64,000 nucleotides of DNA. It comes from Nymphalis io (lineage: Eukaryota; Arthropoda; Insecta; Lepidoptera; Nymphalidae). A program made the translations under genes and the position numbers. The notes below the pieces were generated by a model. It was not told the DNA's origin, did not search any database, and saw nothing but the letters and a program-made list of their open reading frames with translations. Of the stretch, positions 11,263-21,485 are shown in pieces. The stretch lies in the NCBI RefSeq assembly GCF_905147045.1, contig NC_065894.1, forward strand, positions 533,501 to 597,500, in the 5' to 3' direction. Position 1 is the stretch's first letter; each line of letters opens with the position of its first letter.

Positions 11263-14200
11263 TTATTTTGTTTGTAATGCATTACCAAGCTCTTCAACCT
11301 GCACAGCCTTATCTGCGGCCACCTCCCCCAAGTCATCTAAAACAACGCCAGTTTTCTTGTAGAGGTTACTGCGAAATTGCATTAATTTCTGACCTTCTTG
11401 AAATGCTTCTATTTCATCCTGTAAAATCAATGATATACACTGTAATGTTATTGAAAATATCTATTTGTGTGATATTTGAAACAATCATTTAATTTAAACA
11501 CCATCAACCCATTAGTTAAGCTACTGCCAAACATTTATAGTGGTTTTCCAAAGGTAAGTAGTACGCATTTGTCCCACTAAAAAATTGTGGTATGGTTTAA
11601 GAATTTATTTCTCAAAAAAAAAAATACAATGCACTTTAAATATTTGAGAAAACAAGATTAACATACTTAAATATTATATATACATCATACGGGCGGTACA
11701 CAAAAATAAAGAACAACAAATTAGACTCTTTACTTAAAATAATGTGGGTATGACAAAACAAGATGCAATATTACGTATCGTTTGTGTTATAGCAATTGGA
11801 TAGCAATTGATATTATTTTCTTTAACTAATTTACACATTAAGTTTTGTAAGAAAAATACAATAATCAAATAAAAATATAAAAAATTAGTCGTTGATAATA
11901 TTAAATTAAACTCTTAAAACAATTTTATAACAAATGCAAATACTTCAGGGCCTAGAGAACTGTTTTAAGATGTGGTGTTTTATGGTTTTTTTTGTATAAA
12001 GTTAAAAACTAAATACCTTTAATGCTATTAGGTAGTTCGTTGTATAACCGTGCTCCTTCATACAATATGCTTTTTTTACCATAGTTGGTTCTTGGTCGTA
12101 TGAGACTTATATTATTCATCCGTTTAGTAATCCGTTTCTGTGTTTGCCCTATTTTTGTGAACAATAGTTTTGTGTTTATGTTTTTGTTCAAAATCTTTTG
12201 CACTAACAGACACGCGTTATATTTATATATTTGGAACACTGTCATCAACCCTGTTTCGTTATACACTTTTTCAGTAGGAGATAGATAATTAAATTTAATT
12301 GTAACACTGAGTCAAAGGAAGATAAACTGGTGTATGAGAGCTGATCGACTGCTAAAGAATATGGAAACAGATTGTTAAATCATCTCTGCACATTATCATG
12401 TTTCAGTTTTTGAATATGATATATTTAAGTGCATCATAATTTTTTTTTCAGCTCTTGGGTCACCAGAAGTGTGGACCAGTTTTTTAGAAATATCTTTTAT
12501 GATTCTTTTTGTATCGGACGACCATGGACCCAATGTTTCAAAACCCAGCCCCGCAAATTCATAATCGTTGCATAAAAGTGAATATTTGCGGCGCTTGAGT
12601 ATTTGAGCAGCTTCAGCGGCTGGCCTTACGAGACGTATTCTTGATATGAGATACTGCCAGCGTATCTACACAAGTTGCATCCCACACAAGAACACGTCCC
12701 ATCGACCATGGCACTAATATCGCTCCATCGGGTCTTTTGCCATCATCTCTGCTTAAGCCATTCGGTTCCAAAGTAGCAGGAATCGATGCTGTGGCAAAAG
12801 CCCGACGAAGTATGTCATTAAGAGAACCATGGCGATATGCACGGCCAGCGCTTTTGCGGCAGCTAAGTCCATGGCGTCCGAAATGGTCCACCTGGGTACC
12901 ACAGGGACATGTCAGAGGCTCGCACACCTTTAAGCCTAAGCAAAGGCATACGGCGATGCGTCTCGTTGCCCGATAAAGTACTGTCCCTAGATTTTTAGAA
13001 GGGAGAGTCTGAAGCCAGTGGCCTGACATTTACTGCAATTTAAATTAAGTCCTATGCTTTCAAAATTTTTTAAAATGTCTTTTAAGTCGCTAATGACTGT
13101 TATTACATCTCCTCCCAAAGAGCCATCATCGAGGTACCATAAATTAAATTTTGAATTTAATAATGAAATTATTGAATGTATAACCAAACTAAATATGACG
13201 GGGCCAAGCGGGTCACCTTGCTGACAACCTACTGATGAATTAATTTCGTGCTCGCCAAACAATAATTTTGTGGGAGAACCATAACATTGCCACATATAGT
13301 CGAAAATTACTGGAATTTCTTTTTGAATTTCTTTTAACAAAGCTCCCCGATCAACCGAGTTGAACGCATTCCGAACATCAATTTTGACGAAAATTTCATA
13401 ATTTTCGAATTCACTTAAAAAGGTTCTAGCAGAATGGACTGCCGCTTCACATCCTCCCTGTATACCAAAACCCAGTTATTGAGGCAAGAATTTATTTTTC
13501 AATTTGCTTCTTAATATATTGCAACATATCTTAGAGGCTAGTCGCCTAATGGTGCTGCCAACTGCAATGGGACGTACTCCTCCATCTTTTTTTAATAAAG
13601 CTTCTAAATTTGCACCATAAAGGACCGGTGTGATTGTGTCTGAACTGAATTTAATTTAAATTTATTAATTTTTTTAAGTTCGTACTTGCAGAAGTTCCCC
13701 AAATTACAATCAAATATTCAAGGTGAGGTTTTACCATTGAATTAATGAATTATAAATTGTGTTATATGCAAGAAGACAAAAGCTTAATAAACTTAATTTT
13801 TGTTTCTAAATTAACAATAAATTTTTGAACATATGAAAGTGAAACATGCTTTTTAATAAATTACATAAAATAATATTATCTATATAAGTATGTATTTAAA
13901 AAAGAAAAGTAGTATATTTAGTATATCAGTTTTCTGGTTTCCATAGTACAAGCTCTGCTCAGTTTGGGATCAGATGGCCGTGTTATAATGGTGAATAATG
14001 TCCCAGGATATTATTATTATAATAAGTTTCTATGGCTTTACCTTAATATCCTTTAGTCTTGTATGTGACCTGCTGGAATAACACTGACGAAAGTGATAAT
14101 CTGACCAACTGACTGGATCAGGTTGCATTACACATGGAGCTGAATTCCGTACACTTAAGTTTGGCACTTTATCACTGATTTGGCATAACTTTTTGTTCAT

Positions 14201-14509
14201 GATAGGTGATTTAGCTGTATCCAAAGATTTTAATGTTTTTTTCGGTTTCGCGACATACTTTAACTTCCGAGATTTATTAGGCGTCTCAGGTTTATAATCG
14301 TGTAAAACAATAGGTAGTTCCCTATAAGAACCTGAACAAACGTTTGAAGAATTCGGTTTCGCGCCATCAAGCAGAGAAGACGAGGTTTCGTGGCGCGTAA
14401 CATTCGAATTCGACTTATAATTTGGACGGGAACGATGTCCGACGACATTATATACCCGTGGCATAACTCTGCCGTAAGCCTTAGTACGTTTATTACCAGA
14501 CCCGTCCAT
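11263..14509 (-). CDS. Two-exon gene, unrecognised basic protein with helical C-terminus (207 aa)
   Basis: Exon 1 is 14042-14509 (156 codons from MDGSGNKRTKAYGRVMPRVY) and ends ATTAAG|GTAAAG. Exon 2 is 11263-11418, from TTTTACAG|GATGAA to TAA, 51 codons plus stop. Both junctions are phase 0. The joined reading across the splice, RLKDIK/DEIEAFQEGQKLMQF, continues one charged helix and then runs to VEELGNALQTK. The N-terminal ~140 residues are basic, Ser/Pro-rich and probably disordered; the C-terminal ~60 look like a coiled coil. An AATAAA overlaps the stop codon. The 2.6-kb intron is filled with LINE debris. I do not recognise the family; the layout (disordered basic N-terminus, short coiled coil) is compatible with a cytoskeletal or adaptor protein, but that is a guess. 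Reading exon 1 alone to its in-intron TAG would give 159 aa. Confidence 0.6.
12009..12266 (-). pseudogene. Fragment of an APE-type LINE, reverse transcriptase C-terminus
   Basis: The open segment contains IRPRTNYGKKSILYEGARLY and NELPNSIKGI, the typical end of the ORF2 protein in jockey/CR1-like retrotransposons ('R…G..SL...G..LWN.LP..I'). It is only 85 codons and lacks endonuclease and catalytic RT motifs. It lies inside the intron of the 11263-14509 gene, just 3' of a different LINE type (12436-13645). Confidence 0.55.
12436..13645 (-). pseudogene. Degenerate LINE fragment, RT plus CCHC and PD-(D/E)XK-like region
   Basis: Read in minus-strand order: RT blocks (KKDGGVRPIAVG, then LGFGIQGG, FVKIDVRNAFNSVD, SVGCQQGDPLGPVIF, and catalytic YLDD in LWYLDDGSLGG); a linker SGHWLQTLPSKNLGTVL; a Cys/His cluster CPCGTQVDHFGRHGLSC; then DGKRPDGAILVPW…RVLVWDAT, a PD-(D/E)XK-like pattern; then FETLGPWSSDTKRII and TSGDPRA. 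A TAA interrupts the RT (FLPQ*LGFG), and at least two frame changes join the blocks. A Cys/His finger followed by a restriction-like endonuclease after the RT is the R2/R4-type arrangement; I infer that class but cannot name the clade. Confidence 0.55.
13879..14020 (+). repeat. Interspersed repeat 3' tail
   Basis: The segment runs CTATATAAGTATGTATTT … AGTATATCAGTTTTCTGG … TAATGTCCCAGGATATTATTATT. The same ordered tail is found, minus strand, at the 3' end of the tRNA-derived SINE at 51886-52096. It ends in an (ATT)n-like tail and abuts the splice donor region of the 14042-14509 exon. Confidence 0.5.
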
Positions 14510-15391
14510 TTAATTTAGCTAAATCACAAATAATAACAAAATATTTTACAATAACAAACTAATTGAACCTAGCGCGTTCCTATTGTTATGACATATTAAG
14601 TTTGACAACAATATTCAAAAGTGACGTTGTGGTTTTATTTATTCCATTTTACAGAGGCAAAAGTTTTAGATTATACAGCCTAAATTCTAGAATAATGCTA
14701 TTTAATGGCGTTATATACAAACTTATTAACAATATATAATTCTAATTATAAATTATTATTTTAACAACAATCAATGAATCTATATCAAAACATCACAAAT
14801 ATAAAAAGAGAAATTTTAATTTCTAAAATTTGTTTTGGAATACAAAATATAAATGAAAAGGTATAACAGGAATTGAATAATATAAGGAAACACTTTACAC
14901 TTTAGCAAAAATATTAATAGCAGCCAAGGGTTACTTACTAGCAACCTTTAAAATACCTTTTCTTGCAGTGTTATAATAACTTATAATGCTGACCCCAAAT
15001 GGCTCATTTGTACTTGCATGGCTCACCACAGTTGATTTCTTTAAAACAAAAAAATTAAAAAAATACCTTAGAAACAGTTATGTATACCATTACTTATTTA
15101 TTTCTAAATAATTTCATTCAAGATACTGTAATATAGCAAGTAGCCAAGGACTAAATATTAATAAAATAATATATAGGTATATAATTAGGATCAACAAAAA
15201 CTGCTGCTATTTTTATAACTTATTTACTTTACATTAAAAAATAATAATTTTGTAATAATTTTAACACTTAATATTTTTATATCTTATAAGAAATCTTGAA
15301 ATTCTATAAAGTAAGAAAAATGTCTACTTATCTACATATAATGATTATTAAAACATTTTAGATATATAAAAATTGATGCGATCAAAAATAT
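14510..15391. other. Intergenic region upstream of the 14.5-kb gene
   Basis: The region holds the promoter of the minus-strand gene (start at 14509) and the 3' flank of MRRF. TGACA-type motifs occur at about 14588-14632. No other gene is seen. Confidence 0.4.
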
Positions 15392-16144
15392 TTATTTGCC
15401 GAGCAACTCATTATGTTTTGTTTCATAAATCTTTTTTGCTTCATTAAGATATTCCTCACATAGGGCTGTTATTTGCTTATTTACATTAAAAATTAAGTCT
15501 TCAGATACAGTGGTCTGTTTTTTGTTTTTCTTGATATAGTCATTTTGGATGTCCTTAACAGCATCTCTACATTTAATGTACAATCCTTTAGCATTTTTTG
15601 CTAAGGCTTCTCTATGTTCTTTTGTCACTTTAGGAACAGGGACATACAATGTTGTTCCATCCTGCTGAGGATTTAAATTAAGTCCAGAGCTGTGTATTGC
15701 TTTTAGAACATCCGGTATAACTTGAGGAAACGATGAAAAGTTTATAACAAGAGTTTTAGGATTTTTCCTTACTATTTGAGCTAGTTCTTGAAGTTCGTAG
15801 TCTTTACCATCATACTTAACTGGTAATGTATCTATGGCTCCGGTCGTCGACCTCAGGGAAAGGTTCTTTGTAAAGTCTTCCTTCATTTTCTCAATAGCGT
15901 TTTGACACCTACCTTTTAGTTTATCAACAGCTACTAATTCTGACATCATTGTGGGATCGATTACAATTTTACTTCCTTTATCTTTTTTGTCTTTTCCTCT
16001 ATCCTTACTTTTGGCATAGTGTCTTGTTATTGTAAAATTTGTTCCAGTGTAAACAACCTTTTTGCACTCTCGTGAGAGGTTAGGTAATATTCTTGTGTTA
16101 ATATATATTGGAATAATCATTCGACTTAATAATCGTGAACCCAT
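15392..16144 (-). CDS. MRRF: Mitochondrial ribosome recycling factor
   Basis: A 250-aa single-exon frame. The N-terminal ~55 residues are basic with few acids (MGSRLLSRMIIPIYINTRIL…), as in a mitochondrial presequence, followed by a Lys/Asp-rich linker (SKDRGKDKKDKGSK). Residues from about 70 on fit the RRF fold: a three-helix bundle part (MSELVAVDKLKGRCQNAIEK, and C-terminal helices ending YLNEAKKIYETKHNELLGK) and the inserted β-domain with LNLNPQQDGTTLYVPVPKVT and KEHREAL, the family signature region. RRF acts with mitochondrial EF-G2 to split post-termination mitoribosomes in the matrix. An AATAAA overlaps the stop (GCAAATAAATA). The start is the first Met of the frame and gives a length close to vertebrate MRRF. 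It is divergent from MTPAP, with 442 bp between the start codons. Confidence 0.93.
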   Translation of the reverse strand: MGSRLLSRMIIPIYINTRILPNLSRECKKVVYTGTNFTITRHYAKSKDRGKDKKDKGSKIVIDPTMMSELVAVDKLKGRCQNAIEKMKEDFTKNLSLRSTTGAIDTLPVKYDGKDYELQELAQIVRKNPKTLVINFSSFPQVIPDVLKAIHSSGLNLNPQQDGTTLYVPVPKVTKEHREALAKNAKGLYIKCRDAVKDIQNDYIKKNKKQTTVSEDLIFNVNKQITALCEEYLNEAKKIYETKHNELLGK

Positions 16145-16586
16145 TTTGATTGTTTAAGCACGTAACAATTTTTTATTAATTAATAAAAACATTGATGAAA
16201 CTAAAAATAATTACAAGTCCACTTTATTCTGTTATTTTAGATTCAGATTTCAGATGCGTTTAATTTTTGCTTGCTGAGTTCCTTTCAGTATACCTGTTTA
16301 AATATTTATAAAATTGTAAATATTATATTAATAATATATTTATGGTAAATATTTTATAAAATAATTACAATTATATACATATACATATATTACAATTTAA
16401 TAATTTTTATGATTAAGTGATTAATTTTTGACATATTATATAATTTACGTTTGATACCAGTTTTTAAACATATTCAGTGTCTCTTGTCAAAAGTCAATAG
16501 ATAACGAGAATGACAGACTGCCAAAAATCTAAATGACAAATGACATGTTTAGCTCTTCAGAATTGTAACATTTTATTTGTTTAAAA
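16145..16586. promoter_or_regulatory. Shared divergent promoter region of MRRF and MTPAP
   Basis: Only 442 bp separate the two ATGs, so 5' leaders and promoters must lie here. There is no obvious TATA box at a suitable distance on either side. The MTPAP-proximal part (16484-16552) contains clustered TGACA/TGTCA motifs (CTTGTCAAAAGTCAA, AATGACAG, AATGACAAATGACATG) that recur upstream of THADA and the 14.5-kb gene. Confidence 0.6.
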
Positions 16587-19500
16587 ATGTCTGTGTTTTT
16601 ACAGACAAGAAAATGTATTTTTAGAAAACCGTTTAACAATACATTTTGTAAATATGTATTCCTTAGAAAAAACTCCGGTAAATTAACCTCGAACGTAATT
16701 ATACAATCATATTACAAGCAAACATTTATAGGTTATGTTTAACTTTCAGATGTCCCAAGAAAGTTTATAACGTTTGATGAAGTAGTGGCTCAAAGAAGAG
16801 CGGAAGCACGGCGTAGTGTTGTTGTTCAAGTTAATTCCGATTCTTCCTTCAGTGAACTCTACGGCTACTGCTCTAAATATGCGTCAATAAATGATATTCA
16901 TCATTACAAAAATTCTGGAGGAGAGGTATTTTGCACCTTTATTTTGCTAAGAACTTTTACTTCTATTGTATTATTATATTTTATGATAAAGATTATTATG
17001 TTGTATTTTTATTAAAAATATTCTAACTGTATAATAAAGTTTATTATTACTTTAATACACATTAAACAATTTTATTTATTTTCAGCATTTCATGGTGATA
17101 GAATTCTCCTCAGAAGACAATCTTAAAGACGTGTTGAAGTCGTGTAGTTCCCATAGCAAAGACCATGATGTTGTATCAGTGCAATCACCTTTCCTTTGGT
17201 TCAGAGCGGCTGTGGGTAATAAAGAAAAATTAACAGCCAATGGGAAAAAGCTTGCTGTAAAGAATGGGACTGATATTTGTGATGAAGATGTATTAATAGA
17301 GAATATATTAAATTGTGAAACTGTGTCGGATCAAATTCAGTTACTATATGAAAGGACAACATTAAATGACATAAGTATAAGGCTTCGATATATTGTTGCG
17401 AGACAGGTAGTTACATTTATTGGTATTATATTGCACCTTTGTTTTGTAGTGTTGATACTGGAGTGCCATAACTTGACTATAATTATATAGATAGATATTA
17501 TACCAACTAACTAGGGTAAAAGCCCTAGTTCTAATTCATTGTGTACTTGAGTATAGGGGAACCTGTCATATTTTGGACAGCATTTTACAAAGGACAATTG
17601 AATTTTTTTCTAAAACTCTTGCACATTAAAATAATATTTTCTATGGATATAGAAATATATAGAAGCAAGTTAGTTGTGTTTCTCTGGGGCTGAAACAGTG
17701 CAGAAGGGAAATAAATGTTGTATAATAATAAAATTATATGTTTAAGTTTTAAAATGTGCTCTCTTCTGATACAATTGATAAATAAAAGTATTGAGAGAAA
17801 AGATTGTTGGTTACGACAATGTTTTAGAAATGTTGCTATTCACCTTAGTCTATGTTGTCGATTAACGACAGTAGTACAAATAAAATAATAACCAGCTTAT
17901 ATACATAGTCTTCATTTGTTCTAAGTAGAACTTAATCTGATAAGTCCAAGGTACATCAGGATTGTTGTGCCTTGGACAGTTTTTATTTTTTTTTTCTAAC
18001 AGATTCTGTTTCTAGATTTTATAAATGTAATATATATAATATTAAATAGTTATTATTTCTTTATTTACATATTTGTTAAGTTTAAATATTAACATTATTT
18101 TGTATAAATGTAAATGTTAAAAAGTGTACTTTCACAATAGGTTCCTTTACAATTAATAATAATAATAATACAAGTGTATTAATACACATTTGCTCTCGTT
18201 GCATAAGTACCTTTACATAACTTTTATCAATAGTAAAAATAAATAAAAATGGGTATGTTGTTCAATCTTATTGAAATACACTGATTGTTCAGAAGAATTT
18301 AATGAAAGCATAAATAAAAACTTAAAAGACAGATGCTATATAATTATTAATTTTAAAAGTTTTACAATCCCATTTTAATCAAGTGTATTTTGATTTAGTT
18401 TGTTTTGAATGTTAACTTTGGTGATTAGTCAAACAATATTGTATCTTCTTCTTTCGAATGTCAAATCAATAATGACAGAAAGATAAAATTCATTGTTTAA
18501 CTAATAAGCCGCTAATACAAAAGATCTTTAAAAAATATTTTTTTTTTGAGTTTTCTATATATGGAGCCGCTAATATATATAATTTTAACTCCATTGCAGC
18601 TGGAGATGATATTCAAAAGTCTCTACACAAATGTCAAAATTCAGCCTTTCGGCTCCTCCGTCAATGGGTTCGGAAGGATGGGCTGCGATCTGGACCTCGT
18701 CCTAATCAATTCGATAACCGAGGAAATGGTAAGTCGGCTCAGAAACGAGCGTATCGCGACGCACTCATAATCCCTGCAACTCGGGCTGGCGCAGGGCGCG
18801 GCGGGGCGGCGCCTGGTGTTCCAGGAGAAGCGCAGCGCGCGCCACCTGGAGCTGGCGGGCGCGCTGCTGGAGCTGCGCGTGGCGGGCGTGGCGCGCCTCA
18901 CGCGCATCCTCAACGCGCGCGTGCCCATCGTGAAGTACGCGCACGAGTACGCCGGCCTGCACTGCGACCTGTGCTACAACAACTCGGCCGCCGTGCACAT
19001 GTCGGAGCTGCTGTGGCTGCTGGGCGAGCTGTGCGCGCGCGCGCGGGCGCTGGCCGTGCTGGTGCGGCGCTGGGCGGCGGCGGCCGGCCTCACGCAGCCG
19101 CACCCGGGCCGCTGGCTCACCAACTTCCCGCTGACGCTCATGGTGCTGTTCTTCCTGCAGCGCGCCGGCCTGCTGCCCTCGCTCGACCGGCTCGTCACTG
19201 AGGCGGGTCCGTCGATATTGTATTTAGATTGTCATTAGTATATCAGTAATCACGAAAAATATGAGACAGACAGAGATACAAGTTGCTAATGCAAGCGACT
19301 TAATAAATGAGCGCCGCAACATCTTCACGCCGCATACAGTCTGAAGAGTCTGGCCCTAAGCTGTGTCTCTTCGCTATTCGGTCATTTAAAAGTAACATAT
19401 ACCTACTGTTAGAATTAAAATCCCAAAAAGACAACTTAATTTTTTTCTCGTGTTCCACGGTGAAAAAAAAAATCTCACTCATAATAAATAACTACTCAAA

Positions 19501-20204
19501 ACTTTAGACACTACTACAGACAAATCCAATAGTTAAATATGATTACAGGAAAAGAAGACATTCGGATATCCGAGGAGAACGTCAACTGCACGTTCCTACG
19601 AGATCTGAACAAACTGTCCGCGGAGTCGTACGAACAGAACGACGACGACCTGCAGAACTTACTCTTTAAATTCTTCGAGTTCTACTCGCAATTCGACTTC
19701 CAGGAGAAAGCTATTTCGATTAACGAAGGCAAACCTATCAGGAAGCCTAACTCCCTCCCTCTGTACATAGTGAATCCCCTGGAGCAGTCGCTGAACGTCA
19801 GCAGAAACGTCAGCTACGAGGAGTGCGAGAGGCTACGCCTGGAAGTGAGGAACGCGGCCTGGCACCTGGAGTCTTGTCTCGATGGCAAGAAATCGGACGA
19901 CTGGGGCATCCTAGGGCTCATAGAGAAGAAGTCCTCTAGAGGGCTAAAGAAGTTATTGCGCGTAGGGAATTCTCATAGATTAGTATCCATGAAAGACTTA
20001 TTCTCTGATAATGATAATGAACCTTCTGTGGAAGGTATACGATCCAAAATACAAAAATTCGTCAAGACTGATAAAGAGGTGGAAACGAGTGTGAAAGAGA
20101 TGAAGAGTGAAATGAGTAAGGAGCGAAAGGGTGAGAAGTTGAAGTTTAAAAATAATCAAACAGCGAGTGCGGTATATAGAATACGAAGAGATAAAATTGT
20201 TTGA
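16587..20204 (+). CDS. MTPAP: Mitochondrial poly(A) RNA polymerase (6 exons, 594 aa)
   Basis: Coding exons: 16587-16677, 16750-16925, 17086-17406, 18600-18728, 18795-19206, 19549-20204; 1785 nt, all phases agree. Human MTPAP is 582 aa. Residues 1-30 are a basic presequence. RKFITFDEVVAQRRAEARRS (33-52) opens the RNA-binding-like domain. The nucleotidyltransferase signature is FGSSVNGFGRMGCDLDL (213-229), with catalytic Asp226 and Asp228; the likely third Asp is 297 (LHCDLCYNN). The palm/fingers helices include RILNARVPIVKYAHEY and RWLTNFPLTLMVLFFLQ. The last exon carries NVNCTFLRDL and SLPLYIVNPLEQSLNVSRNVS, the PAP-associated region. The enzyme adds poly(A) to mitochondrial mRNAs in the matrix. 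The exon 5 donor (GCGG|GTCCGT) is weak and chosen by phase and homology. Exon 5 is extremely GC-rich. ATTAAA at 20244-20249 is a possible poly(A) signal. Confidence 0.93.
17407..18599 (+). other. MTPAP intron 3
   Basis: A 1.2-kb AT-rich intron. I see no well-defined repeat apart from a short imperfect inverted repeat near 17943-17975 (GTCCAAGGTAC … GTGCCTTGGAC). Confidence 0.6.
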
Positions 20205-21011
20205 TATTTTGTTTAACTGTAGGGTGTGAACTAGTTAGTTACTATTAAAAGCATATATTTATTATTTTGAAGATCAACAATTTAATTGACCAAAAATTTA
20301 ATAGGTCTGTTTTTGTTATAGAACTTTTATACATTATTAATGACAACCCAATTATGTAAATTTACCTATAAGACAGTGGCGGACTTCATAATATGCGCAA
20401 GACACCGCATTTTTTCTATTCTAATAGTATTGGTGCAGTTCAGTATTTTTGTAAAGTGGGTGTTAAAATTTCATTTCCCAGGTTCTCCTTAAAAAGGTCT
20501 TTTTTAACTTTTATATTATACTAAATATTTTGTCATAGAAGTCTAGTAGCTCATTCGTAGCCAGTTAATCATTGCTCATGTTGTCGATACAAAGTGTATA
20601 ATTTCTAGATAATTACTTAATATTTTTATGAACATAAAATACAACTACAACAGACAAATATAAATTAAGAATCGAAAAAATTTGGAAAATTGAGAAAGGT
20701 AATATTTTTATTTATTTTTAATTTATTAACGAATCGCTCTAAAGGTTAAATGATCCCAGCAAAATGATGAATGAAATCTACTAAATACCGCCAAACAAAC
20801 GAATCGTTTTCATCAATTTCAGTTATCCAAATTTTTGATCAAAATGCACATTTGATTCTACTCTCCAATTATAGTGCATATGCACAAGAAATCTATCATT
20901 AATGCAAAAATAAAAGTATTTCAATGATAATTTTTTCCTGTTGTGTCTTTTTCTTTTAGTAATGTGAATCCGAATGATTGTAACTATAAGATGTATTAAT
21001 TATAATTATTT

Positions 21012-21170
21012 TGAGAGCCGATATGGTCCAGCGGACAGAATCTTTGAAACTCAATTGAAAAAAGGAGGTAAAACACGCAAGCGCTAGTGATTTGTGTAAT
21101 GGAGTAAGCTCCAAGCGTTCTCTTTAAGAGATATTTAGTCATCACTGGGTCACATATGGGTTGTTATTTT
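21012..21170 (+). repeat. tRNA-derived SINE, degraded
   Basis: Starts with 'gagccgatatggtccagcgga' (tRNA-like box A) and later has 'gtaatggagtaagctccaagcgttctctttaagagatattta' and 'atcactgggtc', in the order of the full copy at 38895-39181. Confidence 0.4.
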
Positions 21171-21357
21171 TTTTTAGTGTGTAATACAAGAACTCATCTT
21201 GTTTTCTTCATACAGTATTTGACCATTTTCTGCATACAATGGGTGAAACTGACACAAGTGCCCTGTCTCCGACTATTAAACGAAACGAGATGTTTTCTCT
21301 AAGATTGTTGCGTTCATGATGGAAGTGAAATTAAAAATAATGTTCATTTCAAAATTG

Positions 21358-21363
21358 TTTATT
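21358..21363 (-). terminator. Poly(A) signal AATAAA of THADA
   Basis: AATAAA (in CAAATAAACAATTT, minus strand) lies about 120 nt beyond the THADA stop codon at 21486-21488. Confidence 0.55.
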
Positions 21364-21485
21364 TGTAAATAAAATTCTTTCGCTATTAAATTATTTCATT
21401 TGTTTTGAAATACCCTTGGAAAGTCGATGTTGTATACAATAAAATGCAAAATAATTTAAGATCTTAAATAGAAAATATAAAATAT

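Larger units (their letters stand above)
20205..21485. other. Convergent 3' intergenic region, MTPAP and THADA
   Basis: 1.28 kb between two convergent stop codons. It contains the THADA poly(A) signal and a diverged tRNA-derived SINE fragment at 21012-21170. No gene is seen. Confidence 0.6.

Noticed and set aside
14260..14448. Second minus-strand frame inside the 14042-14509 exon
   Set aside because: An overlapping shadow without motif; the longer frame has a good start, donor and continuation.
18641..19201. Minus-strand and alternative plus-strand frames over MTPAP exon 5
   Set aside because: Antisense shadows of the GC-rich exon; the MTPAP frame has homology and phase.
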